Of a stretch of DNA of 64,000 nt, positions 38,680 through 50,429 are shown one piece after another. A model generated the notes under the pieces. It was not told the origin of the DNA and did not search any database. It was given only the letters and a program-made list of their open reading frames with translations. Within the stretch, counting starts at the first letter, position 1. Every line of letters begins with the position of its first letter. This DNA is from Balaenoptera acutorostrata (lineage: Eukaryota; Chordata; Mammalia; Artiodactyla; Balaenopteridae), in contig NC_080073.1 of assembly GCF_949987535.1 (NCBI RefSeq), forward strand, positions 22,936,116 through 23,000,115. Direction: 5' to 3'. The translations under genes and the position numbers were made by a program.

Positions 38680-39155
38680 GTGGTTCTGGTTGGGGTTACC
38701 AATCATAGAGAACCAGTACTTTGGCCACTCAGGGATAAGCATGTGCAGCAAACACCAGTGCTGTGTGCCCAGCCCCCAACTTCCCTGACCTATGCTGCAA
38801 AAGGCTGGTACCTGCAACCTTCCACAGAGGTTTGCACTTGGGCTACTAGAGTTGCCTCACCTCCGGAGAGCCAGAGCTGGAAGTGCCTAGGAGATTATAT
38901 CCTCTCAGGGCAACCTGTAGCCAACGACTGGGGCACAGGTGCAAAGCCCAGCTCCCCTGCTTCTACATAGGGCCAAACTCTGATGTGCAATTTATGTTCT
39001 GGAGCTCCCTGCGGGATCAGAGGGAGGCTGGCACTTCGTCTGATATTGCAGCTTTGACAGACTCTTTCCCTTCCCTTACCCTGTTACCCTCATTTGCCTA
39101 CCATTTTCTACTGGGAGAACTTCCTTAATAAAACCACTTGTACTTGAATCCAATC
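38680..39155 (+). repeat. ERVL-type LTR relic
   Basis: It ends with 'gagaacttccttaataaaac' and 'acttgtacttgaatccaatc', the poly(A)-signal region of ERVL LTRs. The two overlapping frames of 96 and 81 codons lie in it and are not supported as genes. Confidence 0.5.
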
Positions 39156-39399
39156 TAAAACATCATGGCAGCCCTTTTTCACCACAGAGATGTGTCCAGA
39201 AATGGAACTGGGACCCCAGATGGCCTCATCAGAATCTTTTAGATATTTTTAGAACTTGAGCTAGAGGATGAGGGCTCTCTTTCTTCTATAATCAAGAGGC
39301 GGTAAGGATGTGATGTGGAAGTTTCTAGTACCCACTTCTTCATCTTGTGAAAAATGATTTTAAAAGAAGAAAGCCAAACTGAGAGAAACTCAGACCAGA

Positions 39400-39430
<31 letters not shown>

Positions 39431-39475
39431 GTGATGATGGTGATGGCGGTGGGGGGGAGAGGGGAGAGAGAGAGC
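39400..39475. repeat. (GAT)n microsatellite grading into G-rich tract
   Basis: About 15 ATG/GAT units are followed by GGTGATGATGGTGATGGCGG and then GGGGGGGAGAGGGGAGAGAG. Confidence 0.92.
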
Positions 39476-39624
39476 CTCCTCATGATGTTTAGGTCCAAAT
39501 AGTTGTATTTCAGAACAGACACTCTTCTGGAGTGTTTTATGTTTGCCAATAAATACCCTGAGTTTGGTTTAAGTTTTTGTCACTTGCAATAGAAGTCTTG
39601 ATCAAAATTCCTGGTAAGCACTGG

Positions 39625-40017
39625 GACTTCCCTGGTGCCGCAGTGGTTAAGAATCCGCCTGCCAATGCAGGGGACACGGGTTCGATCCCTGCTCTGGGAA
39701 GATCCCACATGCCGCGGAGCAACTAAGCCCGTGTACCGCAACTACTGAGCCTGTGGTCTAGAGCCTGCGAGCCACACCTACTGAGCCCACGTGCTGCAAC
39801 TACTGAAGCCTGTGTGCTCTAGGGCCCATGTGCCGCAACTACTGAACCCGCGTGCTGCAACTACTGAAGCCCATGCTCTGCAACAAGAGAAGCCACCACA
39901 ATGTGAAGCCCGCTCACCACAATGAAGAGTAGCCACCACTCACCACAACTAGAGAAAGCCCATGCACAGCAACGAAGACCCAATGCAGCCAAATAAATAA
40001 ATATTTTTTTAAAAAAT
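39625..40017 (+). repeat. CHR-type SINE, expanded long form
   Basis: At about 393 bp it is the longest SINE here, because the 'gcaactactgaagcc' module is repeated several times (39,735-39,870). The TSD cctggtaagcactgg/cctggtaagcaatgg lies at 39,610-39,624 and 40,018-40,032. Confidence 0.95.
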
Positions 40018-40949
40018 CCTGGTAAGCAATGGAATTAGGACTTTCTGCCCTTGCCATGTGAAATGCACAGGTTAGAACAAATTGGATCAAACAGGTGAAT
40101 TGCTCTTATCCAGTTAGGCCATAGGCAATAGCCAATATTCAATGTTCAAAATTTTGCCTTTCAGAATTAGAGCTCAAGTAGTTTTCACTTTTTTTTTCCT
40201 GGCAAAGAAATACAACTTGTATTTTGAGGTATAATCAAATACTTTTACAATATTTTTTATACTATATGTCAGTTGTTTTTAATAATATGAGCTGATTTTC
40301 TTTAGAATACGAAACTCTCCCTTTGCACAGACTGATGCTATGAAATCACTTAGGGAGACTATGGAGGTTAATCTTAGATTTCTTCCTTTAAAAATTATAC
40401 GTTTCCCTGAGACACAGAATGATAACATAAAAACCCATTTTATCGTAGAAAGAAATGATCCTAATGGCATAGACTAGCAGTGATAGTATAAAAATGACTT
40501 TCTGGGAAAGTTTAGCTAACAAATGCTCTGAACCTTTACTAAATCAAATGGACAGCAGGACCATTAACTGCTTGGAGAACTTGCAAATTGAAATTTGCTA
40601 TTTCGTGCAGAATCTTGGAATACTACTTCCTTGGCTTGGCTAAAATCAGACTAATGACATGAGAATTACTATTTTAATTCATTTAATGATTGTTTTATGA
40701 CTTAGAACTTTTTTGTTTCCCTCCTGCTATGGAATTTAATGAAATTAATCTATGAAAGGATTAGATATATAAAATGCACAATATTTTGTGCAATAATTTC
40801 TGTTGTTCTCAGAGTTGGATATTTGGATATTTGGTGGGGGAGGAGATACATCTGGGATTATGAAAGTCCATAAAAAGGGGAATGACAATATTAAGTATTA
40901 CATTTCTGCTCTAAGGACAAGTATTTATACCAGTGGTATAAATATTTAT

Positions 40950-41185
40950 ACTAAGGGAGGTTTTGCTCCTTCTCGCCCTCCACCAATACCCTGCCCATTT
41001 CAGGGACATTTGGCAATATATGGAAACAGTTTTGATTGTCACTACTCAGGGCATTTGCTACTGGCATCTAGCGAATAGAGGCTAAGCATGCTAATAAATA
41101 TCCTACAATGCACAGGACAGCCTCTACAACAAAGAATTATCCAGTCTAAAATGTCAACAGTATTGAGGTTGAGAAACCCTAACTT
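40950..41185 (+). repeat. MER20 hAT-Charlie element
   Basis: 'gggacatttggcaatatatg', 'ctactggcatctagcgaata', 'cctacaatgcacaggacagc' and 'tgaggttgagaaaccct' follow the MER20 consensus in sense. Confidence 0.88.
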
Positions 41186-42815
41186 GTACTCTTGCTACCA
41201 AACATTCCCTTTCTTTCAACACTTCTGAGCCGTACAACACAGTGGTTAAGTGGTTAATTTGCAGAAGATGTATATTCATCGTACAACTTCTGGATCAGAC
41301 TCTGGATTCAAGTCAGCCCTGCCACCTCCTAGCCATATGACCTCAGGCAGATCACTGCCTCTTTCTATGTCTTTTTTTAATCTGTAAGAGAGGAATAGCA
41401 TTTATCTCGTAAGGCTATCTTGAGAACTGAGTCAGGTGGACACTCTCAGTAAATGTGCTTAACACAGTGACTGCACATAATACAGACCCAACTCAAATTA
41501 GCTATTGCTGTTTTTATTACTATGAGAAGAACCTGGGTACAGGTATGGGTGATGAAGCAAGATATTTTATTTGGTCTGTTTTGATGAAGCCATTTTGATA
41601 CTAGGGATATTCTGATATAGCCTAAAACATAAAACACTAGAAGTTCATTTTAAAAATTACTGCATAACTTCTATCACAGACATCCTTAGTCCAGTCTTAA
41701 ATCCTACCCCCTCCCTTCTCTTTAAGCCTGAAACCTCTTGTCCATCCCTCATTCTCAACCTACCCCCATCCTACTTTTGGACCTCCATTAACTCTCACCT
41801 TCTTCCCCTCCTTCTGCATCCCTAAACCCCACGGGCTTCAGGAAAAAGCTCCAAGCAGTTTATATGCCCATACAGCATAAGCTGTAGGGTAAATTTTGTC
41901 AGCAGTCTTACTTGTTTGGTCTGCCTTTAAAAACAAATTTATTTTTTCATTTGTCTGCCTTTAGATAGGACATGTACTTGTTGCCATGGTCCCCACGACT
42001 CCTGATTCCCTTGTATGGCGTACTACGTTGTTCATTTAGATTTTCTTGCTTTGTCTCCTAAAGGAAACCAGATTTGCCACCCATGACAGTAGATGCTGTA
42101 GAAGGATGATGCTGTGGGAAGGACTTAGGAATGCTACTGGGAAGAATTGGACACTTCAGTGGCAGGCTCAGCAAGGTGGAGAAAAGGATGGCATTCTGGA
42201 CAGGACAAAAGCTATGACTAAGTGCACCAAGGTAGAATTTATAAGGCCTTTTCTGAGGACAAAGAGTAATATCCAAGTCTGGCTGAACAACCGTTTCATG
42301 AAGGAAAGCCACTGGGAGACAGAAACAGGTATTTAAACCAGTGGCTCAATAGCCTTAAGCCCTGGGTGGAAGAATTTAGATTTAACTTATAGTGATGGGA
42401 AGTATTAAATGATTTAAAATAGGACAGAGAAGGGACAAGATAAAAAGGATCTTTTGAGTCCTTTAAAAATACATTTAATATTTTTTTACTATCAGTATGT
42501 GTTAATTATGATAAATTTAGATAACAAGAAAGAAAATAAAAATCACCCCAATCCCACCTCCTATATTTCAAATTATTTATGGTTATACATACACATTTTC
42601 AATAACAAAAGTTAAAGTAACAAAAATTTTAGCTTTTTAAAAAAATTTGATATATCAATATGTTTCCCACATCATTAAACATTTTTCAAAGTACTGTTTC
42701 TGATATAATTGCAGAAGTAAGCAAATATCTGTGTTCATTGCAGCGTTATTTGTAATACTAAAACAAGCACTAAATGTGAAAATGACACAACTGTGCATTA
42801 GCAGGAGCAACTGAT
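41186..42815. other. Intergenic; MIR and L1M-like scraps
   Basis: A MIR lies at about 41,270-41,480 ('gccctgccacctcctagcca'). A C/T-rich stretch lies at 41,690-41,830. An A-rich L1M-like segment lies at about 42,470-42,620. The 96-codon frame at 42,046-42,336 has no splice or family support. Confidence 0.45.
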
Positions 42816-42817
42816 CC

Positions 42818-43160
42818 CATTAATTCATTCCACAAATATTTACTGAGCACCTACTATACACCAGGCACTGTTCTAGGCATTGGGAATACAATAGCAAACA
42901 AAGCAGACAAAAATATTTGCACTCACTAAGGTAACAATGTAATGAGTTTGTATGCTGGTGCAGGGGTTTGCAAAGTTTTTCTGTAAAGGGCCAGATATTA
43001 CATATTTTTAGTCATAGGTTCTCTGTTGCAACTATTCAACTTTGCCATTGTAACTGGAAACCAACCATAGACAATACATAAACAAATGGGTGTGAGTTCC
43101 AATAAAACTTTATTCACAAAGACAAGTAGTGGGCCAGATAGATAGATAGATAGATAAATA
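42818..43160 (+). repeat. L2-like piece, hAT (GGCAAACT) element and (GATA)n
   Basis: 'acctactatacaccaggcac' (about 42,818-42,930) is L2-like. 'caggggtttgcaaagttttt' to 'aataaaactttattcacaaa' (42,962-43,130) is the hAT-like element. A short (GATA)n tract follows at 43,136-43,160. Confidence 0.7.
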
Positions 43161-43329
43161 GGGATAGAGATATATACATTGATATATCAAAATAGAAAAT
43201 GTATATATAGAAAATTTGTTGAAGAAAACTTCTTAAAGAAATGAACTATTAACAGTGGCTACTACCTTCAGAGACTTAAAAAATCTTACAGTGTGAATAT
43301 ACTGCTTCTTTAAATAAATTAAAATCTTA

Positions 43330-43830
43330 TAATATGTTTTTTGGCATTGTTCAATATTCTAGTGTGTTTTTTTTATTAACTATTCACCAGCTATGTGGTT
43401 TCCAAATTTTTGTTGTTTTCCAAATTTTTGTTGTTAAATAAATTGCTGCAATTAATATCTTTGAACAAACATCTTTGACTGCAAATTTAAGGATTTGTTT
43501 AGGATAATCCCTAGAAATAAAATTATTTGACTAGAGGATTTAAACTCTTAGGCTCTGGATATATATTGCCAAATTGTCCTCTAGAAGGATGTAATAATTC
43601 ACACTTCTACTGACAATATTAAAAAGTATTAATTTCCTCCACAATTGTAACCAAATTGGGCATTTTTATTGGTTTAAAAACATATACAATTTTAAAAGGT
43701 AGTATCTTTTATTTTGCATTTCTTCAATGCTATCAGTGAAGCTGGCTCTTTTTCTTGTTTACTGGCCACTTTTACCTTTTCTTTTTTGAATTTTTTATTC
43801 ACATCATTTGTTCATCATGGTGTTTTTTAT
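43330..43830 (-). repeat. L1M 3' fragment, antisense
   Basis: 'aattgctgcaattaatatct', 'gatatatattgccaaattgt' and 'cacttctactgacaatatta' are the reverse of old L1M 3' sequence. It contains an 18-bp perfect tandem duplication at 43,399-43,434. Confidence 0.7.
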
Positions 43831-44780
43831 TTTCCTCAGAGCTTCTAGGTACTTGAAATATTTCCATGTGAAATTTTTACTTGTTTCCCTTCATTTTCTC
43901 CCTTGTGGCATTACTGGCTTCACTCTTGTGGACACTCTTGCCCTCACTTTGGTGTAAGGTTATTCCTATTTCTTCTTAAACATAATTTTTGAAAGGAAAT
44001 TTACAGAGGTTTGTAGCATGAAGAAATCTCTTCAGGCAGGTTCTTTGAGGTAGCTAAGCTCTTCTTAGCCTCCATGGATGGCCATTGTCTCTGAAAGAAA
44101 TCTGGTAACATTCCTTTTGCCTACACTATCAAGAGTTCTCCATGTTCTTTCAGCCCAAGGTCATAAGGACCAGCAGCCAATCTAGGTAGAGAGGCTAGGA
44201 CTCTTTACCTACTGTCTTTATAGAAGCCAGGGCATCTCTTCAGAAGCTGATCTGCCTTTTTGACTTGGCTTTCAGTTGATTCACTTCTATCATAATTACA
44301 TGTTTCCTCTTTCCAGAGCTCAACAGAGCTTGATATCAGAGGAGGAGAAATCACTATTTGCATCACTTCTATTTCTTCTTTAAAACTGTATTTTATTTTT
44401 TTAATCAGGTTCTCCCTGATTCTCTGCTCTTGTTGCGGCTAATCTTTTTAAATATATCAAATAAAAAACAACCAAACGAACGCTTTCTGGAATACCTGAG
44501 TTTCTTCATGTCTCCACTGAGAAAGTCCAGGATCAGCTATTTTATGACTACATTATGGGGCCTAGACTGCAGGGATACTTAGAGCATCCATGCTGAGCTA
44601 GAAATGATACAAAATAGGATAAAATCCAGTAATTGAGTTGGTCATGAAAACAGGCAAGAGTACAGTTTAGAACTGTAGTTTGGAAACTTTTTTCTTTCTC
44701 TCTCTCTAAGTAGCAGAACCTTTCTTACCAACACAATCTCGAATGCCCTTCCTCCCAACCCAGATAAAATATTGATATGA
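43831..44780. other. Intergenic, nothing recognised
   Basis: T-rich sequence with only short frames. No repeat boundary I can support. Confidence 0.4.
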
Positions 44781-45200
44781 ACTAATCTGGTCAGTTTAAA
44801 GGGAGAGGCAATATAGTTTTACTTGGGCCCACATCTCCTTGACTTCCCTGGAAGTCACCGGCAGCTTTGCAAGACAATCACTGCTTCAGAGAGCTGCGTC
44901 TCTCTGCTCTAAGTCTTTGTCTAACCACAGGGGCGTACCTGTTCCGAGGAGAGGGAAGCTGGAAGTGCCCCCAGGAGCAGCTCTCAACCAATGAGGCATG
45001 GGAGTTGGTGGAAAAACATGACCACTTCCTCATCCCTCAATGGGACCATTTTGAGGTATGTTCCATAACATTCTATCAGAGTGCTCTCTGAAACTGAACC
45101 CCATCTTCCCTGCCTCACTTCCCCATTCCTTTTCCTGATGCCTAGGATCACCTCCTAAATAAGCTATTTGTACCTAAATTAGGAACCCAATTCATATAAC
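44780..45200 (+). repeat. ERVL-type LTR-like segment containing an exon-like frame
   Basis: The 3' part 'cctaggatcacctcctaaat' and 'aagctatttgtacctaaatt' matches the ERVL-LTR end. Inside it, a frame at about 44,930-45,054 is preceded by TTTGTCTAACCACAG and followed by GAG|GTATGT. It looks like an exon, but I treat it as fortuitous within an LTR. Confidence 0.45.
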
Positions 45201-46360
45201 TTGTACCTAATAGGAATGCAATTAAGAAAATAGTGAGATGATACAAAGTCTGCACATCAGCTGTATAGCATAGACCTCTACTGGTAAATATGGCAGTCAC
45301 TAGCTATGTGCAGCTATTCAAAATTAAATATAAATTAATTAAAATTAAAAATTTATTTTCTTAGTTTCACCAGCCACATTTCAAGTGCTCAACAGCCATA
45401 CATGGCTGATGGCTATGGTATCAGACAGCACAGTTACAGAACTTTTCCATCATTGCAAAAAGATCCACTAGATAGTGCTCGTGTAGATTCAATCCCAGAC
45501 TGACTGAGATTGGCTTCTTCCTAGTCATTACCTCAGGCAACTTACTCTCTGCTGTGAGACTCAGTTTGCACATCTGTAAAATACGGCTGTGGTGGGGATT
45601 AAGTAAGATAATTTCTGTAAAGCTTTGATAAAGCACACACATGTTCAATAAATGTAGGGGAACGAGAGAGAGAGGTAAGGGAGAGATGGATCTTGAAGGC
45701 ATCTAAGAACTCTGAGGAACAATGAACAAAACCACTAGTGTAGTGTGTGATCCTGGGCAGGTTATTTCCCTTCATGGGACTCAACTTCCATTCTTGTTAG
45801 GGGGTACTGGCAGATTTCTAGACATTATTGAATCTTTGAATTTTCTTATTAGGGTGATTTTTGCACTGGTTTCATCTTCATTTAGTTATCTGTTTAGCCA
45901 ATATCAGTTGAGTACTGCCTGTATTCCAGGCACTGTACTGTGTGCAGGGTCATAAGAGCAAAGAAGACACAGTCCCTGTCACTGCAGATTTTTAAATCCT
46001 AAAGAAAGAAGCAGACAAGAAACGAATGGGGTCATTGCCTAATGATAACCACTGAGATGACCCCCAGGCTTGCCTTCAGAGAAGGTTCCTGAAGAGGGTG
46101 GTGACTGAAACCCCCTCTAGGGAAGAGAGAGCCTGAGCCCAGTGAACAACAGGGAAGAGTTGTTTCCGTCAGCAGGAACAGCATGAAACCTTCCTTTGGA
46201 GTCTCATTCCATACTGCTTCTCATGTACTAAGATTTTGGAGGGGTTGGGAAAGGTTAAGAAACATACTACAAGTGGGGTAAGAAATGGAAAAGAAAATGA
46301 GAGAGAAAGAGAGGAATTGGATGATTTCTGTTGTTTTCCTCTAGCTTTCTCAAAATCCCA
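45201..46360. other. Intergenic with MIR/L2 relics
   Basis: MIR-like pieces lie at about 45,480-45,660 and 45,735-45,830. L2-like pieces lie at about 45,890-46,130 ('ccaggcactgtactgtgtgc', 'gaaggttcctgaagagggtg'). No gene supported. Confidence 0.5.
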
Positions 46361-46367
46361 CCTTCTG

Positions 46368-46500
46368 GGTCAGTGCTTCTCCAGTCACAGACAATGGATC
46401 ACCTACAATAAAGATGGTGGGGTGGGAGAGGTACTTATAAAAATGCAGATCTCTGGGTCCCAAGACAGACTGAATTAGAACCTTTGGAGAATGCAGCCCC
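46368..46500 (+). repeat. MER5-type hAT fragment
   Basis: 'aaaaatgcagatctctgggt' and 'gactgaattagaacctttgg' are MER5A-like. The right end is cut near the next SINE. Confidence 0.65.
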
Positions 46501-46544
46501 AAAGACATTAAAACAAAACAGAAACCTATTAAAGGAATTCTATT

Positions 46545-46863
46545 TGTGGTGGCGCAGTGGTTAAGAATCTGCCGGCCAATGCAAGGGACACGGGTTCGAG
46601 CCCTGGTCCAGGAGGATCCCACATGCTGCGGAGCAGCTAAGCCCGTGCGCCACAACTACTGAGCCTGCACTCTAGAGCCTGCAAGCCACAACTACTGAGC
46701 CCGCGAGCCACAACCACTGAAGCCCGCGTGCCTAGAGCCCGTGTTCCACAAACAAGAGAAGCCACTGCAATGAGAAGCCTGCGTGCCACAATGAAGAGTA
46801 GGTGCGCAGCAAGGAAGACCCAACGCAGCCAAAAATAAATAAATAAAATAAATTTAAAAAAAA
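46545..46863 (+). repeat. CHR-type SINE, 5'-truncated by about 10 bp
   Basis: It starts at TGTGGTGGCGCAGTGG, lacking the GGGGCTTCCC head, and ends (AAAT)n and A. A perfect 14-bp TSD aaaggaattctatt lies at 46,531-46,544 and 46,864-46,877. Confidence 0.95.
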
Positions 46864-46960
46864 AAAGGAATTCTATTAAGAACCATTGCTGTGACTGCTT
46901 ACTTCCTAATGAAGCAGGGGATTTGAAATGGAATGCCTTTAATTTTTATTTTGGTATTTA

Positions 46961-47316
46961 TTTTACTTTTTGTTTATTTATTTATTTATTTTTTGGCTGT
47001 GTTGGGTCTTCATTGCTGTGCACGGGCTTTCTCTAGTTTTGGTGAGCGGGGGCTACTCTTTGCTGTGGTGCGCGGGCTTCTCATTGCAGTGGCTTCTCTT
47101 TTTGCGGAGCATGGGCTCTAGGCACCCAGGCTTCAGTAGTTGTGGCACGTGGACTCAGTAGTTGTGGCTCATGGGCTCTACAGCACTGGCTCAGTAGTTG
47201 TGGCACATGGGCTTACTTGCTCAACAGCATGTGGGATCTTCCCAGACCAGGGGTCGAACCTGTGTCCCCTGCATTGGCAGGAGGATTCTTAACCACTGTG
47301 CCACCAGGGAAGTCCC
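46961..47316 (-). repeat. CHR-type SINE, antisense
   Basis: Its (TTTA)n tail is on the left and CCACCAGGGAAGTCCC on the right. A perfect 14-bp TSD tattttggtattta lies at 46,947-46,960 and 47,317-47,330. It sits under 90 bp from the preceding SINE in opposite orientation. The 113-codon frame here is SINE-derived. Confidence 0.95.
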
Positions 47317-47330
47317 TATTTTGGTATTTA

Positions 47331-48730
47331 AATGAAGGATGTCTTAATAATATTGAAAGTGCTAAATTCCATGGCTTTCGATTGCAGTGGGAAAACAGGT
47401 TTCTTTCTAAAGGGAATTTCTTTCCCACAATCTGGTACCATTTTTCTCTTTCAGTCTATGTTGCTCCACTGTCCTTTGTGTAAATGTTCTTCACTCCACT
47501 TTTACCATCTTCTTTATCCATTTCTAAATTTCCCGACCAACAGAATGCCATCGCCTTTGTTTCTATCCTTAACTCTCCTTCTCCACTTTTAGTCTTCCAG
47601 CTGACCTTGTCCCTGAATGCTCCTTCTCTTGGTTTCTGATGTTCCTTACTCTTACTTCCTTTTTCATCTTGACTTTGACCTGTTACTATGGCTCTACCTT
47701 CCCTCCTCCAGATTCTCCCCAGGATATAGTGAGAATTTCTCTTGAGCTCACTGCGGTTTTGTCAGAGAGACGCTTTTAGTTGCAGATCCCTTTTCTTCTG
47801 TGCACCTTATAATTTAAATAAGCTGCTGAGAAATGTCATCAGAATTAATCATTTTAATGCATTATTGAAGAGGGAAAAAATAACTGCAGCACAATGGAAC
47901 TTCTTTCTGTGCCATTGGCAAATAACACAATTGAAGCATTGGTTAAAATGGCTGTCACAAACAGCAACAGAGATATTACCAGTGTACGTAATGAAAGCCC
48001 TAAGTTTCTTTGCCTGTAAATTCAAGAAATCTGTTAACCATTAAAGAAGAAATAACTAAACAAAATCCACAAATGCCCTTTGTTTCATCATCTTAATAGT
48101 GATTTTCATTCCTGACAGGGAGTGGCATGAACTCAAATATGTTATCCATGAAAATTAGGATTGTTTTGTAAAAAATTCTATTCATTTCTACTGGTTACAG
48201 TGAGTCCGTATTTGTCAAACGGTTTTTATGCTTAAATGAAAAGGTAATGATAAACAACCACTGGAACTGCTAGATGCATGATCCCTGTGCTAGGTTTCCT
48301 GACATGCCTCTTTGGCAAATCTGGGCCCAGGGAGTAATCAGTGTGGATATGAAAATGAGCACATTATTTCACTGTTAACAGGCACTGCCAAAATGAAAGA
48401 GAAGGTGTGTGGGCCTACTGATGTTTTTATTTTCTTTCCTGGAACAATTAACTCAGTAAGAAGTAGTGTAGGCAGGTTGTTCTAAATCCAAAGTTTGATC
48501 AAGGAGTTTTGGAACTTAATATTTCCAGTGCATGCAAAGTTCATGAGAAGTGCTACATTGTTAACTCCTAGTTCAAATAAGATGCTGTCATACTTGGCCT
48601 TCATTTTACTAATGGGTAAACAGGTTCACTGATGTAAATAGTAAAGAAACAAACATGAAAAAGGATTTCTTAGTCAAGCAAAGAAAGCCTAGTGGCTAAC
48701 AGCCGCTGGGATCTCCAGTGCTTTACAATG
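47331..48730. other. Intergenic, nothing recognised
   Basis: AT-rich sequence with a C/T-rich part at 47,440-47,720. The 100-codon frame at 47,742-48,044 has no splice or family support. Confidence 0.4.
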
Positions 48731-48734
48731 CACT

Positions 48735-49178
48735 TGTAATGGGGAAGAACACTTTGTATTCTATTACAAGTTAATCACTAAACGGATGTTGCCTATAAGC
48801 TTAAATTATACATAATGGCCCATCTCTGGGAACCCTGCCTCCCAGGTAATGAGCATTAAGCTAAAATACCTTTGTTTAGCTCACAGGAAACATGCTGACC
48901 AGGCCCACCCCTGAATGACTGCAGGGAGGAAGAAATTAACACATCCCCTCCCGGAGGCTGACAGGAACCAGGAAATGTTTGACTTTACTCCCTCCCCTTT
49001 CAGTATAAAAAAAGCCTGAATTCTAACTCAGGCAAGATGGGTTCTTTGGGGCACAAGTCCACCATCTTCTCAGTTTGCTGGCTTTCCGAATAAAGTCACT
49101 ATTCCTTGCTCTAGCAACTTGTCTCTCGATTTATTGGCCTGTTGCGTGGCAAGTAGTACGAGCTTGGACTCAGTAACA
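48735..49178 (+). repeat. Solo LTR of an ERV1-like (gammaretrovirus-type) provirus
   Basis: The 444-bp unit begins TG (TGTAATGGGG) and ends CA (GTAACA). It has a TATA box at 49,004-49,010, a poly(A) signal AATAAA at 49,089-49,094 and a downstream region with CTTGTCTCTCGATTTATTGG. The flanks carry the same 4-bp direct repeat CACT (48,731-48,734 and 49,179-49,182), the size expected for gammaretroviral integrase. No internal retroviral sequence or second LTR is present, so it is a recombination product. It is non-coding. Confidence 0.82.
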
Positions 49179-49184
49179 CACTGG

Positions 49185-50056
49185 CAAAATACATACTATT
49201 ATAATCCCCCTTTCACAGATAAAGGATTGAGGCTGTGAAATAACTGGCCCAAGCTCAGTTATTAAATCACAGAGTCAAGACCTGAACTCAGTTTGTCTGG
49301 TATCTACCTCTGTGCTTCAATCTGACCCCAGACAGTACAAAATGCTTTTGGTAGTGGTATCGCCTATGGCCACAGTTACTACTCAAGCAGTTCACAATTG
49401 CAATATTGATAAAGAAAAAGCATAGAATCACTGTTTATTCACCCTTAGCCAATGCTTCTACATGTCGGGGCTGACCTAGACCCCTGGTAGAAGATAGGTC
49501 TTGTACCCCCGTGTCAAGACTCTCTGAGAGCAGCATTTAGTCATCACCTCCATCTACGAATCATAGGATTTTCATTCTACATTTAGGAACCCAATGGAAG
49601 AAGGCAGAGTAACTTGTCTCTTGATTCACTGGGAAACTTCTTGAGAGTTTACCGCTATGGTTTGGTTTGTCTGCTTTTTTTTATTTTTTATTTTTTTTAG
49701 TTCTCAAACTAAAGAACTCCTTGAGAAGATTATTTAAAATGCAGATATCGGACTTCATCCTAAGTGATTCTGATTCAGTAGGTCTAGAGTGGAGCCCAGG
49801 AATCAGTATATGTGAAGCCCAGTATATGTGAAGTTCTAAAAATGTAAAGGTTCCCTGACCCCTATCCTCCACCCTCTTCCTGGAGACAACCACTTTACAT
49901 CCTTTTAATACTTTCATCTGGCACATACACGTCTCTACTGTTCTCCAGTGCTATCAAGGTAAGTTACAAAGTGTCAGGGGCCTTATGACCCATATCTCAG
50001 ATTGGCTCTGGTGTTTCACATTAGATATCAAATATTTATTAAGAATATATCAGAGG
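49185..50056. repeat. MIR relic and MER5-type piece
   Basis: A MIR lies at about 49,190-49,320 ('cccctttcacagataaagga'). A MER5-like piece lies at about 49,695-49,840 and contains the imperfect tandem 'cagtatatgtgaag' x2. Between them the sequence is unrecognised. Confidence 0.55.
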
Positions 50057-50414
50057 GGGGCTTCCCTGGTGGTGCAGTGGTTGAGAATCTGCCTGCCAGT
50101 GCAGGGGACATGGGTTCAAGTCCTGGCCCAGGAATATCCCACATGCCGCAGAGCAACTAAGCCTGTGTGCCACAACTACTGAGCCTGTGCTCTAGAGCCC
50201 GCAAGCCACAACTACTGAGCCCACGTGCCACAACTACTGAAGCCTGCGCACCTAGAGCCCGTGCTCCGCAACAAGAGAAGCCACCGCAATGAGAAGCCTG
50301 CGCACCACAACAAAGAGTAGCCCCCGCTCGCCGCAACTAGAGAAAGCCTGCACACAGCACCAAAGACCCAACACAGCCAAAAATAAAATTAATTAATTAA
50401 TTAATTAAAAAAAA
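50057..50414 (+). repeat. CHR-type SINE, long form
   Basis: It starts GGGGCTTCCCTGGTGGTGCAGTGG and has repeated 'cacaactactgagcc' modules and an (AATT)n-A tail. The TSD aagaatatatcagagg/aagagtatatcagagg lies at 50,041-50,056 and 50,415-50,430. Confidence 0.95.
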
Positions 50415-50429
50415 AAGAGTATATCAGAG

